The notes under the pieces: generated by a model
Told to the model about the DNA's origin: nothing
The model's input: the letters and a program-made list of their open reading frames with translations, nothing else
Databases searched by the model: none
Origin: an uncultured Planctomycetota bacterium
Lineage (GTDB): Bacteria; Planctomycetota; Planctomycetia; Pirellulales; Thermoguttaceae
Length of the DNA stretch: 54,439 nt
Assembly (NCBI GenBank): GCA_902786505.1
Contig: CADACS010000005.1
Location: forward strand, 1 to 54,439
Direction of reading: 5' to 3'
Made by a program: the position numbers and the translations under genes
Part shown: piece by piece, positions 12,901 through 19,407 of the stretch
How positions within the stretch are numbered: the stretch's first letter is position 1
Layout: the number at the start of each line of letters is the position of its first letter

Positions 12901-15900
12901 GTCGCGTCGAGTACGCTGGCGACCGGCGGCGTCGCGCAAGACGTCTATAAGGGCGTCGGACAGCTCGCGACCGACACGGTCGTTACGCGCGGCAGTGAAT
13001 CGGTCTCCATACCGCTTTACGACTCGACGTCGACCTATACGCCTTCTTCCGCCGACACGCTCCAATACTTCAGCTCGAACGATCTGTATTTCGGCACCGA
13101 CCTCGTTTACGAGGACGGCGTGTTCTACGAAGTGTACGGCGCCGGCTCTCGGTTCGAGCATACGTTCGCGAACGGTCAGTGCCTCTCCGTCGGACGGGAC
13201 AAGACGGTCCAGTACTTCAACGGCGGCTGGTATGACGACGGAGTCGCGTACGACTTGGCGTTAGAGTCCGGCGAACGCGCGATGTGGTACGACGCGTCGA
13301 CCGACACGACTCAGGAAGTAAGATATTACTTCGGCACGTTCTATACGTCGACCGGGTTCAGAATTGTCCAGCTCGCCGACGGCGACCGCCTGACGTTCAG
13401 CGAACCTCAGTACTACACCTATCAAGACGGAACGTTCTACTCGCTCAATATTTCCGGGCGCAGCGACGGTTACGGCCGCGCGAGCGTTACCAACACGGTC
13501 CTTCAGGCGTTCACGGATCAGCTCTCGCAGCGTCTGCAAGAAGAACTCGACCGCCAGGATTATTATCAGAAGGTCGTCAACGGCGTCGCCGTTTCCTATC
13601 CGATCGTTTCCGGAAAGGTCTCGGTAACCGGTCTGAGCACAAACGTTTCGAGACGGCAGAACGACGACGGAACGTACGACGTTACGTTCACGTACACGGT
13701 AACTTACGACTATACGACCCGCGTTTCGTCGAACGTCTACAATACGTTTGTCGGCTTCTCCGACACGCTCGCCGCGCAGACGTCCGGCAACGGCTCGTAC
13801 ATCGGGAGCAGCGACCTGGATCTCTCCGGCGAAGTCGCCTCGATGTTCGTCGACGTCGACAACGCGGACTACCGTCTCCGCGACGGTTCGCTCGCGACCA
13901 ACGGCGGCAATAATACGTACATCAACCAGGGTACGATCAACGGCACGTTCGATTCGTTCGATATCCAGGGCAATAAGCGTATTTACTACACGACGATCGA
14001 CATGGGCGCCTTCGAAAATCAGACGGCGCGCGATTCCGGCATTACGTCGGTCAGCGGCAGCTCCGCGACCTTGACGGTCTCGACGTACCGCGACGTGGTC
14101 GATCCGACCGACGGCGTGACGTCGTTCCGCGAAGCGGTTCAGATGGCGAATAAGATGTACTCGCTGGGTTACTCCAACGTAGTCGTTGAATTCGCCGACG
14201 ATTACACGGTCTTCGTCGACAATACGCTCGGCGCGCTCACGATTAACACGCCGATGACGATCGTCGGGAACAGCGCGACAATCGACGCCGATCACGCCGG
14301 CGTCGCGCTGAACGTCGCGACAGGCGGCGACGTCCTGCTGAGAAGATTGATTATCGCCAACGGTACGAGCGGCGACGGCGCGGGTATCAACTTCACGCGC
14401 GGCAATCTGACGCTCGACGACTGCCTGATCTACAACTGCGAAGCGTCCGGCAAGGGCGGCGCGATCTACGACGCGTCGACCGGAACGCTGAACCTGTACA
14501 ACACGACGATCGCTAAGAACACGTCGGTTGAAGGGAACGGCATTTACGCCACGAGAGGAACGAACGTCAATCTCTACAATACGATCGTCGCGACGAACCG
14601 CTCGTCCGTCGTCGGGGCCGACTCTTACGACGTCGCCCTCGACGGAGCGTTCTCGATCAACAATTCGCTGATCGGCAACGCGGGCACGAGCGCTTACGCG
14701 GCTATCCTGGCGCGATACGCGGTTAACTCCAAGATCGGATACGGAATCGACAACTCGATCGATCCGCTCTTCATCAACGCGTCCGGCGGCAACTTCCGCA
14801 TCTCCGCGACGCAGAGCCCCGCCAAGAACGCGGGCGCCGCGGGCTACGTCTACAACGGCGCGTCCGACTTGGACGGCAACTACCTGCCCGGACGCATGTT
14901 CGTTTCGATGGGCGCCTACCAGATCGGTCTTGAAACCCCGTCTCTGGTCGTTACGACCCTCGAAGATATCGTCGACGCGACCGACGGCCTGATTTCGCTG
15001 CGCGAAGCGCTTGATTATTCGGCCTACTGGGGCGACAACATCGCCGGCAACGGAATGGGCACGAAGATGTACAATCACGCGTACAACTCCGCTAACGCGA
15101 TGAACAATTCGGGGAACTACAGCGCGACGTACTACGCGCCCGTTACCTTCGATCCGAGCTTGGCCGGCGGAACGATTTATCTGACCAGCCCGATCACGCT
15201 CGATTACGGCAATATCGGCGGCAACAACACGTACGATTACATGATCGACGCGTCGGCGCTGAGCGGTCTTGGCGGAATTACGATCGATACGACACGCATG
15301 GAGGACGAAGGCATTATTCGTTCCAACGGCGCGTTCAATATCATTGGGCACTACAGTTCGAGCGGCCCGGTCTACTACATCACGCACCTCGACGTCCGCA
15401 ACGTTCACTTCGTCGGTTCGCCCGATCAGACCGCGCTCTACGCCAACGACTGCGGTTTGATTACCGTTCGCAACTGCCTCCTCGAAGGATATAGAAACTC
15501 CGTTACCGCGGCGATCGACACCGACAACGACAACACCGGTATCGTCCATGTGTACGGTTCGACGATTGTCGGAAACGAGTCGATCCCCGGCATCGGATAC
15601 TTCTATAACTCGATCATAACCGGCGGCGTTACGGGCACGTACACGAACTCGGGCAATTACTCGCAGATTCACCTGTACTCGACGATCGCGGTCGGCGGTT
15701 TCGGCACGCGCGTTTCGGGCGATTCCAGAAGTATCTCCGGCGGTTCGCGCGCCGACCTGTTCGTCGATTTCGACAACGGCGACTACCGTCTGGGCGACTC
15801 GTCCCTCGCGATCAATATGGGCGACAACACGTATCTGCTTACGCTTGCGCCGACGCACGCGGACGCGGAAGTCGACCTCAACGGGAACACGCGTCTCCTC

Positions 15901-16851
15901 AACGGCGTCGTCGATATGGGCTGCTACGAACGCGTTGATTTCGCCGACGTTCCTTCTGCGACCGTTACGACGTTCGACGACGTGGTCGATCACAACGACG
16001 GTTACATCTCGATTCGCGAAGCGCTCGCCTACGCGCAGCAGCGTTCGTCGCTCGTCGGCGGAACCGTTCGGTTCAGCTCGGAATTCGACGGCATGACGCT
16101 GAATCTCGACAGCGCCCTGAAACTGACGAGAAACGTCAACTTCGACGGCGGCGACGTCGCGGTTACGCTCAACGGCGGCGGGAACGATACGATCTTCGAT
16201 ATCAATATCCCGGGCGTTCAGGCGAACGTTCCTAACGTTTACCTCCGCAATATGACGCTGACCGGCGGCTTCACGACGACGGACGGCGGCGCGATCAGCA
16301 TCCAGAGCGGCAACGTTTACCTCGGCGGACTCGAGATTTACGGCAACGAGGCGCGGCGTTACGGCGGCGCGGTCTACGCCTACAACAGCGAGCTGACGGT
16401 CAACGACTGCCGTATCGGCGGCAACACGGCCGGATATTACGGCGGTATCGTTAACGAATTCGGCAAGACGGTTCTCACCAGAAGCTACGTCGCAGAAAAC
16501 GTTTCCACGAACCCGAACGCGGGCGCGGATATCTGGGGCAAAGCGGCCGTCAACTACGTCAACAGCAAGAATAACGTCGTCGGTTACGTCGCCGACAACA
16601 TTACGCTGTACGACGGCGTCGACAACAACCGCGTCGGAACCGCCGACAACCCGATCAAGCCGTTCGTCGGCGCCGCGGTCGGCAACCTGACCGTCAAGCA
16701 GGAATGGGTCATCGACGGCGCCAACGCCGTCTTGGACGAAGCGTTCACGCTCTTCGCCGAGGACGAGGAAGCCGCCGACCTGACCGTCGACTTTGGCGAC
16801 GACCTCAACGTCTTCGACGACGATCTCTTCGACGAACTGGAACAGTTCTGA
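997..16851 (+). CDS. Giant exported beta-helix protein with inactive-looking protease domains
   Basis: A 5284-residue planctomycete surface or secreted protein; function unknown. The start at 997 is preferred because AAGGA sits 9 bases upstream; an in-frame ATG at 988 has no room for a ribosome site. Residues 37-51 carry RRLGMEPLEDRQLLS, the planctomycete N-terminal signature of very large extracellular proteins. Then come an IdeS/Mac-like cysteine-protease fold (about 130-375), pre-peptidase C-terminal-like domains (about 380-565, 568-720, 1020-1190), a fibronectin III domain (about 1200-1278), a C14 caspase-like domain (about 1285-1530), and nine CSLREA-headed right-handed beta-helix modules (about 1569-5220). 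The last ~35 residues are very acidic. No sortase, dockerin or PEP-CTERM signal is visible. Both protease-like domains lack their usual catalytic residues, so binding or structural roles are more likely than proteolysis. It is a single gene with a terminator 93 bases downstream. Confidence 0.9.
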   Translation: MSHSGKRFLSDLVNRVFSSNTESRATAKRRERSLSARRLGMEPLEDRQLLSVDPTLLGAASQAEVSLAAATPAVDLSAISQDASNVVATTGVGATLSVGEGKFEETLLNQSTDYAVTLDVSNAASEDTTGTRLIKADLNATIFDRLSCDQMTWAATLANMLTYTGWSVTSVVDDMVDRAPEQQTLDYFTSSFTNDPSNLALAYAWFMGGPSEYTYQDVDIWAQILPNCTNGGLFPTSSGEYQDPSYYCKEFRAAEIASPLYGISTDYLDNNWAVGCEIHYMNPLGNDVETGNPGQAKATWLTLWGYDYDSSYEPTDPEYYTAVYMSDPNTGATERMTIEWNNMLNSYVLTNFGNNVSGQVPYVYSFTVLQRMPGYGVLIPDQYEPNNSAADFETPDAVSDLGKVDVLVPSSTTGSTANGNTFTLDNLTLYAQSSIDGFIAADPVDFYKFELTQTASHSDSIVVSFNEGYLNSPLKATLFVCGDDGEAYPIDPVEYGYVGDHFDAVPRVKTEYFVGEDGKTYFKTTNQLTLDISGLTAGYYYLKVEFADGVVGGVNSGYSITFNAGYDDLYESNDSFEEVDSLPVDAPNKPSSNFGVLYGRKFVEDLVLKQYDPNISETDWYRFEMAATGKAGDYVRVYYNSTTNDINDADLDFVLYKKDPDDPYGRGYTMVDRSWEVMTDVEEVSLEGLEAGVYYVKVVGNLAAEDGTFVNVEYKLEILPGVDENLPPDLRAEVLPTNNWEGPLVVAVDRYVPSDTEQFKSESYVGIDGNVYLNYSFAVYGAQTKTKTATYENVELGLFINGVRVSADDLRAAILNSGLVESKATQMLDLFCNGGMTMKAGEAFECINFNIGKIADSASLAGTYFDSSVLAANSVVIVINPDNYTYGEDFAKVVDDFTVTEESLTYRDGKFYDGSIVTSVAKGATVKVFRNNKFVKTLVYGVDEFEFKNGDAVITEIVKHNYGVNTTDYVVNEGVLGVLEYMVDNNFASAYFVLDNLSEDVFAPNASVTDVMNNTNVQEENPDLGVVNIEYLDQGGVCHIDNLVITGKKDSNGAYISDWFKFNLLTGDEDKAKGVTNYEDAYVEIEMGDGDDFIDPSREGDLDLYLYKVVQTDDTISFDEAFAEGSYRLVLVAQSKDVSSTERIDFSDYDIDDGTYFVCVSGFNGASNRYSLEIGGFTAAGDILPTDPNEYFTDDSVKILNSVATLNWRVPTTDYVSRVIISYRAAGTDEWIEAGQYKPSVTTCKIAGLAPDTEYEFRLTVTNYFVQDDPLSATVTKKTADYLNEVVYRAIIVGVSDYPGASADLVAAANDANAFRDALLKDPQWAEENITLLVNDNATKSNVLDAIASVGYVSDDNDVLVFYFAGSGTYAVTGGSTVGYLKTYGSTRSAYLSSSELAAAVSQVAAGSKQFILDAGQVTAGLEETSINYDAFINSLKGMTANGASDRAAQVAVLTSGENGALSHIGQGSRSVFSQTLVDAMAFYSAVVTPEDLAAATDVELTVTDHQPIVSDGRVAIDELADYMNSDIRFKAYEMSAMTYCSTPTQAIMMNGYWSENDAYAQDWLDANAIVVTTTVDTVDEHDGKISLREAANLIGTFLNRETTLKNGDRFTLGAGSVVTVGTYTGILNEDVDLTYSNGSFRTAGPASLEVGTKTVDYAKGGVAVSWTAEDWEAGNVKLADEAALAVADVTFKLRATIGSTIVDKEEFATVVDLEEGDELYTAPTNGKVGVVTKIGQTYKVVVDGVVYNKTTGLYRKTVDEEGADVYEAVTLSTYAVIDQDVEMTKIIFDDSLAGQAITVNTAKGAIVFDNGAIIDATSLKGELSFDGLGENSLLKISGTKLVSLIGVKITNSNGAAIIVDEGADFELANSLVYRNNCGLAGLFANAGNMTFTNVTIANNYVNNQMFMGGGTAVMTNSIVALNVAGLSGFEYGADSFVGGSEVNPGFVAAENDDYTLVKTSDAVDIGDNTAVNLRCGVVLDYDLAGAERYAVGGTIDAGAFEYSVPMEDRETPSTVVTILEDIVDATDGEISLREAVAYAGTTYQIQTTLNEGDTVTDPDGNIYQVKSGRLVSFEGVSAVQYGMYYTIEGVYIVDAYGESTALDEGEVVTLANGSSATVVGTKLLYASGVPVEGGAAITRADGSTGTLSYGAIVDFARNERIAVALTQSVIDPSTPVGDFDAGTYVLTYQPNGTFKATLHITTTDSSNNSTTTDFEATFKLVANTPFAFLDETDAVTATGKIATSRAVDLENGKYVLLNAITETIDGKKVTIYEAGAQFTLTDGVFTDADGYTVAVPKGTQFTAPTGATVAYQFSNFVPANIEEGTELTDSEGVTRQYKEGLTLYEEVTLGRNITFKKGLEGGTVTLDRGAIAVERAVTIDAALNSGLTVDANNASRAFTVNTYREANPSATVLFNGMTIVNGAAEEGGLIYVAEGSNFKITDSTLSNATATRGGAIYNAGKTTVEAASKTTSITNVTAEEGGAVYNTGSLTLAVATVSDVSATGNGGAVYNAGTASLAGAKISNATAGGNGGAVYNTGVLNVTKSANISNSSAQYGGAIYNENTVTVANSTLQGNSAAANGGALYNAAGKATFSNVKALGNSAAYGGAVYDTAQFFAVRTVFAENTTSVTGAAVYTVGNATVASSLVEANGLNDADQGKNVLYAWNGGKLTLVNDTVAGNMYAGVFANEANVVIYNTILGDNNGTDLGFTGSVIDVQYSMVQTTNYSLSSTNIEYAPNFKSYDPAADWTTWSLMPGSGSAAIDAASVDYAYYYNFNGAKTALTVDFLGNSRISGEGVDVGAYEASEISEDASTVVTTLDDIVDPTDGLVSLREAIRYASTGTTVAERTVTFSNDLFPITNDATVYLDSGLGTIVIGTSVIVTAAYTDEFGETAYRNITVDGTNSDTSLFMLVDGADAEMRGLTFANGKATGENPNGGAFNVRGGELRLVDSVLTGNTAARNGGAIAVSGGSIFVVNSLINDNTADETRGYGGAIFQNGGQAYIYNTTIAANDAAVYGGVFSSDGVLVLANSIVAENGGAQSVDVYATNLEATSNLIGAMDAWRSVNGMNGNIVGTPTNVVDPRFGENFHLESDSLAINSGLNAYAYGPDGVRLKLDLDAKERIIGGVVDMGCYESGMADVPSTVVTSLNDNIDQEDGYITLREAIAYSNQYGTPITFDFGDDFEGDAIIYLESGAIDVTSKLVIDASSIPGGVTIVGNDDRVFFVHKSGTILEDGSVTSAAGELVLKNVALTGGDASRGGAVIMDGGELNFTNVLIYGNTADEIGGAIYATGGAITMLNCTVAGNSAEDYPGLYSTGPVSLQNTIVAANATENSSADHNFDLYVTGKLSSIASIVGATDAATASAFDGYNGNTYGIAEAIVDPGFTDPDSNDFTLKQDSIAVNGGSNRLIGLPGYYASILQTAANVQVIRTDYAGNERLVGGTVDIGAYELQLVTESPSVVVTTLADVVDPFDGEISLREAIDYAGSQIHVDGVTTRVGRTITFKEELANGVITLAEPLEIQKCVTVDATDLVGTLTIDAAGEFGAIVLNGKADSVQNEIFLCGVTITGGDAEYGAGVYHVGGAATLFNCVVTGNKGTFGAGVASVARVSDDSDNELSLINCTVAGNDATGGFAGVWSVGGPVYIANTIIAENTTNGELGTDVSISNVDKIEYSIISVAPASFARTYDGVDFSHVGRSDSPVDPAFTDSANGDYTLTRGVDGSVSLAINGGNNSLAVLPDGSVPATDAGTSVRIIGSQVDMGAYESAMGPTELPSLMVTTLDDVIDAYDGLISLREAVLYANNYGLKQTIVFAQRLSGGTIYLNESLNLSNDITIDGLANDVVGITLTTADSVEDQSVIYANAGDSVINGLTITNRYTERRRAGGEPQVDKGGAIFVRSGSISLYNCLLADNAAATGSAIYINPDIDGATVNLINTTVVSNVGQTTDANEGAAIYGEKGGLNLWNTVVASSTLATGGVAQDVYKGVGQLATDTVVTRGSESVSIPLYDSTSTYTPSSADTLQYFSSNDLYFGTDLVYEDGVFYEVYGAGSRFEHTFANGQCLSVGRDKTVQYFNGGWYDDGVAYDLALESGERAMWYDASTDTTQEVRYYFGTFYTSTGFRIVQLADGDRLTFSEPQYYTYQDGTFYSLNISGRSDGYGRASVTNTVLQAFTDQLSQRLQEELDRQDYYQKVVNGVAVSYPIVSGKVSVTGLSTNVSRRQNDDGTYDVTFTYTVTYDYTTRVSSNVYNTFVGFSDTLAAQTSGNGSYIGSSDLDLSGEVASMFVDVDNADYRLRDGSLATNGGNNTYINQGTINGTFDSFDIQGNKRIYYTTIDMGAFENQTARDSGITSVSGSSATLTVSTYRDVVDPTDGVTSFREAVQMANKMYSLGYSNVVVEFADDYTVFVDNTLGALTINTPMTIVGNSATIDADHAGVALNVATGGDVLLRRLIIANGTSGDGAGINFTRGNLTLDDCLIYNCEASGKGGAIYDASTGTLNLYNTTIAKNTSVEGNGIYATRGTNVNLYNTIVATNRSSVVGADSYDVALDGAFSINNSLIGNAGTSAYAAILARYAVNSKIGYGIDNSIDPLFINASGGNFRISATQSPAKNAGAAGYVYNGASDLDGNYLPGRMFVSMGAYQIGLETPSLVVTTLEDIVDATDGLISLREALDYSAYWGDNIAGNGMGTKMYNHAYNSANAMNNSGNYSATYYAPVTFDPSLAGGTIYLTSPITLDYGNIGGNNTYDYMIDASALSGLGGITIDTTRMEDEGIIRSNGAFNIIGHYSSSGPVYYITHLDVRNVHFVGSPDQTALYANDCGLITVRNCLLEGYRNSVTAAIDTDNDNTGIVHVYGSTIVGNESIPGIGYFYNSIITGGVTGTYTNSGNYSQIHLYSTIAVGGFGTRVSGDSRSISGGSRADLFVDFDNGDYRLGDSSLAINMGDNTYLLTLAPTHADAEVDLNGNTRLLNGVVDMGCYERVDFADVPSATVTTFDDVVDHNDGYISIREALAYAQQRSSLVGGTVRFSSEFDGMTLNLDSALKLTRNVNFDGGDVAVTLNGGGNDTIFDINIPGVQANVPNVYLRNMTLTGGFTTTDGGAISIQSGNVYLGGLEIYGNEARRYGGAVYAYNSELTVNDCRIGGNTAGYYGGIVNEFGKTVLTRSYVAENVSTNPNAGADIWGKAAVNYVNSKNNVVGYVADNITLYDGVDNNRVGTADNPIKPFVGAAVGNLTVKQEWVIDGANAVLDEAFTLFAEDEEAADLTVDFGDDLNVFDDDLFDELEQF
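1390..2120 (+). other. IdeS/Mac-like domain lacking Cys and His
   Basis: This segment of the giant gene encodes CDQMTWAATLANMLTYTGW, the shape of the family's catalytic Cys-Trp-Ala-Ala motif, but the Cys position is Thr152 (codon ACG at 1450). A Cys lies four residues earlier (148). The second motif, usually GHxxTLWGY, reads KATWLTLWGYDYD with Thr299 (ACG at 1891) where His is expected. The downstream acidic motif (YMSDPNTGA) is kept. The fold appears preserved without the dyad. Confidence 0.6.
4849..5640 (+). other. Caspase-like (C14) domain lacking His and Cys
   Basis: The giant protein here reads YRAIIVGVSDYPG, then AANDANAFRDAL, ITLLVNDNATKSNV, VLVFYFAGSGTY and FILDAGQVTAG, the ordered motifs of peptidase C14/metacaspase-like domains. 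The catalytic His of the FSGHG motif is Ser1367 (TCC at 5095). The catalytic Cys of the DACHSG motif is Gly1416 (GGC at 5242), followed by Gln. The late SVFSQTLVDAM motif, which fits the end of the fold, is intact. Loss of both residues implies a non-proteolytic domain. Confidence 0.65.
5701..16040 (+). repeat. Nine CSLREA-headed beta-helix modules
   Basis: A header of the form xVVTTLxDxVDxxDGxISLREAxxYA recurs nine times, beginning near 5701, 7030, 9430, 10420, 11370, 12325, 14065, 14935 and 15950. Each is followed by glycine-rich helix rungs (GGAIY, NTTIA, NSIVA) and closes with a D-(M/I/A)-GA-(Y/F)-E type motif. Module lengths range from about 0.87 to 2.4 kb, the longest carrying extra inserted repeats. 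The header matches the CSLREA domain found in large secreted bacterial proteins. The unequal spacing suggests module gain and loss. Confidence 0.8.
8350..8835 (+). repeat. Seven GGA(I/V/L)Y tandem rungs, about 25 residues each
   Basis: Inside the third helix region the DNA word GGCGGCGCG(A/G)TCTACAA, with small variants, recurs near 8357, 8440, 8516, 8592, 8668, 8741 and 8815, a period of about 75 bases. The protein reads GGAIYNAG, GGAVYNTG, GGAVYNAG, GGAVYNTG, GGAIYNEN, GGALYNAA and GGAVYDTA. These resemble the GGAI rungs of polymorphic outer-membrane proteins. The near-identity at DNA level suggests recent expansion. Confidence 0.75.
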
Positions 16852-16943
16852 GACTAAGTCGCTGAAACGGGCGTCCGTTTCGGGCGTCCGTGAAACGGCG
16901 CGGCTCTTTTAACGTTCCGCGAATAGAAGTTCGGTTTATATAC

Positions 16944-16981
16944 TCCCGGGAAGACCCAAGCGGTCGACCCGGGATTTTTTT
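16944..16981 (+). terminator. Rho-independent terminator of the giant gene
   Basis: TCCCGGG (16944-16950) pairs with CCCGGGA (16968-16974), an inner GACC/GGTC pair extends the stem, and a run of T follows to 16981. Confidence 0.85.
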
Positions 16982-17403
16982 GTCCCTGCGGCGGCGCGGG
17001 CGGCGCTTTCGCGCCCGATTGAACGCCGCGGTTTGGATCCGCCGCGAGAGAGCGAAGGCGGCGGCATGACGTTTTTTTCAAAAAAAAATAGAAAAGATTG
17101 AATGAAACTAATGCGTAAAATCGGAGTAGACGATACTTCTAATACAGGAGAAAAATAACAAACGTCGCGCAGGCGTTTGACAGATCGGAAAGGATTTCAG
17201 ATTTGATTTTTCTTTTGCCCGTTGGAAAGGAGTCCTACGGATTAAATATATGCATGCGGCGAGGTTAATTTCAGAAAGGAGTCTGATTTTAGAGTAGTTG
17301 CGTGTGAAGGGGCGGTTTCGCTTCTTTTTTTCGTACGTTCCCAGGGGGGGAATAGTCCGGCGATTCGGAGCTTTTCGGTCGTCGGACTTTTTTTATTTCC
17401 GCG
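16982..17403. other. Intergenic region, possible short plus-strand transcript
   Basis: No convincing gene in about 420 bases. Two copies of a GAAAGGAGTC word occur at 17225 and 17274. Open frames of 18 codons (ATG at 17102) and 15 codons (ATG at 17250) are too short and unsupported to call. A plus-oriented terminator hairpin closes the region at 17354-17394 although the giant gene already has its own terminator, so a small RNA or peptide transcript may start here. Confidence 0.3.
17354..17394 (+). terminator. Plus-strand terminator without an assigned gene
   Basis: AGTCCG (17354-17359) pairs with CGGACT (17383-17388); the stem extends inward by several more pairs and is followed by seven T. 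The T run is on the plus strand, so it does not serve queG, which ends next to it on the minus strand. Confidence 0.65.
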
Positions 17404-18582
17404 TCAGCGTTCCTGTTGTTCTTCTTCTTTACGGAGCGCGCTGGAGACGCGCTTGAGCCCGTCGACCGTCGCGCGGAAGATCGGCGTCTTCTTAAACAGC
17501 TTTCTGAAGGTCGCGTCGTCGAGCCTTTCAACGGCGTCGAGGGGCAGTTCTCTCGGCGCGGCGCGATCGACGTCCGCGTTCCACGGGCATACCTGCTGGC
17601 ACAGGTCGCAGCCGAAGAGCCGCCCGTCGAGCTTTTGAGCGATATCGTCGGGGATTTCGTCGCGGTTCTCAATCGTCCAGTAATTGAGGCATCGCCGCGA
17701 GTCGATCGTCCGATCGCCCACAATCGCTTCTGTAGGGCACGCGTCAAGGCAGCGCCGGCATGTCAGGCACGCGTCGCGCGCTTTTTCGTAATCGACGGTT
17801 CGCTCGCCTTCACATACGCGCAGCGCCGCTCGCGCGGCGAGGTAGTCCGCCCGCGTCCGATAGCCGCAGAGCGTTTCAAACGGGACGGAAACGAGCAGTT
17901 CGCCCAAAAAAACGCGCGAACCGAAACCGGGTACGACAAGGAGCGAATTGAGCCCGACAAAGCCAAGGCCGGCCGCCGACGCCCAGTCTTTTTCCAACAG
18001 GGGCGCCGTGTCGACGGCTATGCGCGTCGCCGCGTCGGGAAACCGCTCCTTAAAGAACGCGGCGAGCGCTTTGAGCTTTTTGCGCAGGACGTCGTGATAA
18101 TCGAGGCACGTCGCGTAGCCGAGCACGGCGCCGCCGAGCCGCACGTCGGACGGCTGTCCGTCTGCGTCTGAACCGCGCAGTTCCGGCGCGTTGAGGAGCG
18201 CGTCGGCGGCCGCCGACGATTCTTCGCGCAGCCGCTTTTCTGAAAGGGCGACCGCGACAACCGTTTTCACGTCGGGAAGAACGGAGCGCGGCGAACGCCT
18301 TTTTTCGGGCTCGTCTGTGAGATATGCGAGATTCGCGCAGTATCCTTCCCGCACGCGTTTGAGAAAGACGTCGAACGAGGCCGCGTCGCCCGCGGGCGCA
18401 AGACCGAGCGCCGCGAGCCCTAGCTTGAGCGCCAGCGCCCGAAGTTCATAGAAGACGGGCGGGAACGGCGGGGGAGACGCCGGCGGCGCGCCGTCAAGAA
18501 ATGGCGCAACGCCCTTTTCGTCCGCGCCGGTTGGCGCGCCGAAAGGGGCGTCGTCATGCTTGGGATCGGATCGAGGGATCAA
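17404..18582 (-). CDS. queG: Epoxyqueuosine reductase QueG
   Basis: QueG reduces epoxyqueuosine to queuosine in tRNA using cobalamin and two [4Fe-4S] clusters, in the cytoplasm. The 392-residue product has the conserved order: LAPAG start of the fold, GYATCLDYHDVLRKKL, DTAPLLEKDWA, the first ferredoxin motif CLTCRRCLDACPTEAI, NYWTIENRDEIP, and the second motif FGCDLCQQVCPWN. The frame opens with TTG at 18582; no ATG lies in the first 45 residues, which are Pro/Ala-rich and absent from typical QueG, so the true start may be internal. It lies 12 bases after the stop of the upstream minus-strand gene, so the two are probably co-transcribed. queD lies about 2.6 kb away on the other strand. Confidence 0.92.
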   Translation of the reverse strand: MIPRSDPKHDDAPFGAPTGADEKGVAPFLDGAPPASPPPFPPVFYELRALALKLGLAALGLAPAGDAASFDVFLKRVREGYCANLAYLTDEPEKRRSPRSVLPDVKTVVAVALSEKRLREESSAAADALLNAPELRGSDADGQPSDVRLGGAVLGYATCLDYHDVLRKKLKALAAFFKERFPDAATRIAVDTAPLLEKDWASAAGLGFVGLNSLLVVPGFGSRVFLGELLVSVPFETLCGYRTRADYLAARAALRVCEGERTVDYEKARDACLTCRRCLDACPTEAIVGDRTIDSRRCLNYWTIENRDEIPDDIAQKLDGRLFGCDLCQQVCPWNADVDRAAPRELPLDAVERLDDATFRKLFKKTPIFRATVDGLKRVSSALRKEEEQQER

Positions 18583-18594
18583 CTCGGGAACGCC

Positions 18595-19155
18595 TTATCG
18601 CGAGAAAGACGCGTCAAGGACCGGCGCCTTCGCGCGCGTTACGTTGATCACTCTGTCTGTGGAAGCCGTTTCGACCGTCGCGTGGAACGAATCCATATTG
18701 TACGCCGGTTTAGAGACGAATCTTCCGCCGCGCGTCCTTTCGCCTGCTTTGAGAGCGTCTTTTTCGCCCTCTTGTTCCTTTTCAGACGGATCGACGGAGT
18801 CGGTCAGCGCAACTTCTGAAGATTTCCGCTCAGATTTTAAATTGGCGGGCGTCTTCTGGGCTCCGCTGTTCGCGGGTTCCGTCTCTTTCGCCGGAGAAGC
18901 GTTTGGGGAATCTGACGTTGACTCGGCCGGGGCCGTTTCCTTGGCTTGGGGGGCAAGCTCGGAATTCGGCGCCGCGACGCTCGCTTCGCTTGAATTAAGC
19001 GAAACGCTGGAATCTACAGAGCTGGCAGGCGCGCCAAACGCGCCGGTGAACTCCAAATCTCCAGGGCGTATAACGTCGGGGAATGAAAAGACGCTCAACC
19101 AAAGGCAAACTACGACAAGGAGCGCCGACAAGATAAAACCGGATAGCTTAACCAT
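18595..19155 (-). CDS. Membrane-anchored low-complexity protein
   Basis: A 186-residue protein I cannot assign to a family. Residues 3-25 form a single hydrophobic segment (GFILSALLVVVCLWLSVFSF), either a signal peptide or an N-terminal anchor. The remainder is rich in Ser, Ala, Glu, Pro and Lys, without predicted globular motifs, so it looks like an extended extracytoplasmic tail. A sigma-70 promoter lies about 220 bases upstream (19380-19407), giving an unusually long leader. The stop is 12 bases before queG, and shared transcription is likely, but nothing ties it to queuosine synthesis. Hypothetical. Confidence 0.6.
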   Translation of the reverse strand: MVKLSGFILSALLVVVCLWLSVFSFPDVIRPGDLEFTGAFGAPASSVDSSVSLNSSEASVAAPNSELAPQAKETAPAESTSDSPNASPAKETEPANSGAQKTPANLKSERKSSEVALTDSVDPSEKEQEGEKDALKAGERTRGGRFVSKPAYNMDSFHATVETASTDRVINVTRAKAPVLDASFSR

Positions 19156-19379
19156 TTTCTCATCTCGCAGTCGCGCATACTCTCGCTCGTGTACGGCCGC
19201 AGGCCCGAACGCGCCAACATAAAGGAGGCGCTAAGCCAACCGCCGCTTGTCTGTCTCTGTAAACTGTAACGTTGAACGACTAACAGGGAATTTTCAGCCG
19301 AATAACGCGAGCCTGACGGGAAAACCACAGTTCGCGATATACATGCGTTGTAAAACGCCCTATCTTTTCTATATCGGCT

Positions 19380-19407
19380 ATTTTAACATATGAAAAACCG
19401 AGGTCAA
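19380..19407 (-). promoter_or_regulatory. Sigma-70 promoter for 19155-17404 transcript
   Basis: On the minus strand, TTGACC (19402-19407) and TAAAAT (19380-19385) are separated by 16 bases. Transcription would begin near 19373 and leave a leader of about 220 bases before the ATG at 19155. Confidence 0.6.

Noticed and set aside
1006..13161. Minus-strand open frame of about 4050 codons opposite the giant gene
   Set aside because: Heavy use of GCG, GAC, GTC and TTC on the plus strand avoids stop codons on the opposite strand. The reverse translation is Arg/Val/Asp-rich nonsense without domains or a ribosome site.
13261..15993. Second long antisense open frame (about 910 codons)
   Set aside because: Same codon-bias shadow as the previous one; the plus-strand frame has clear CSLREA and beta-helix motifs.
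17102..17297. Two tiny open frames (18 and 15 codons) after the giant gene
   Set aside because: Spacing from the nearest purine-rich words is poor and neither shows recognisable features.
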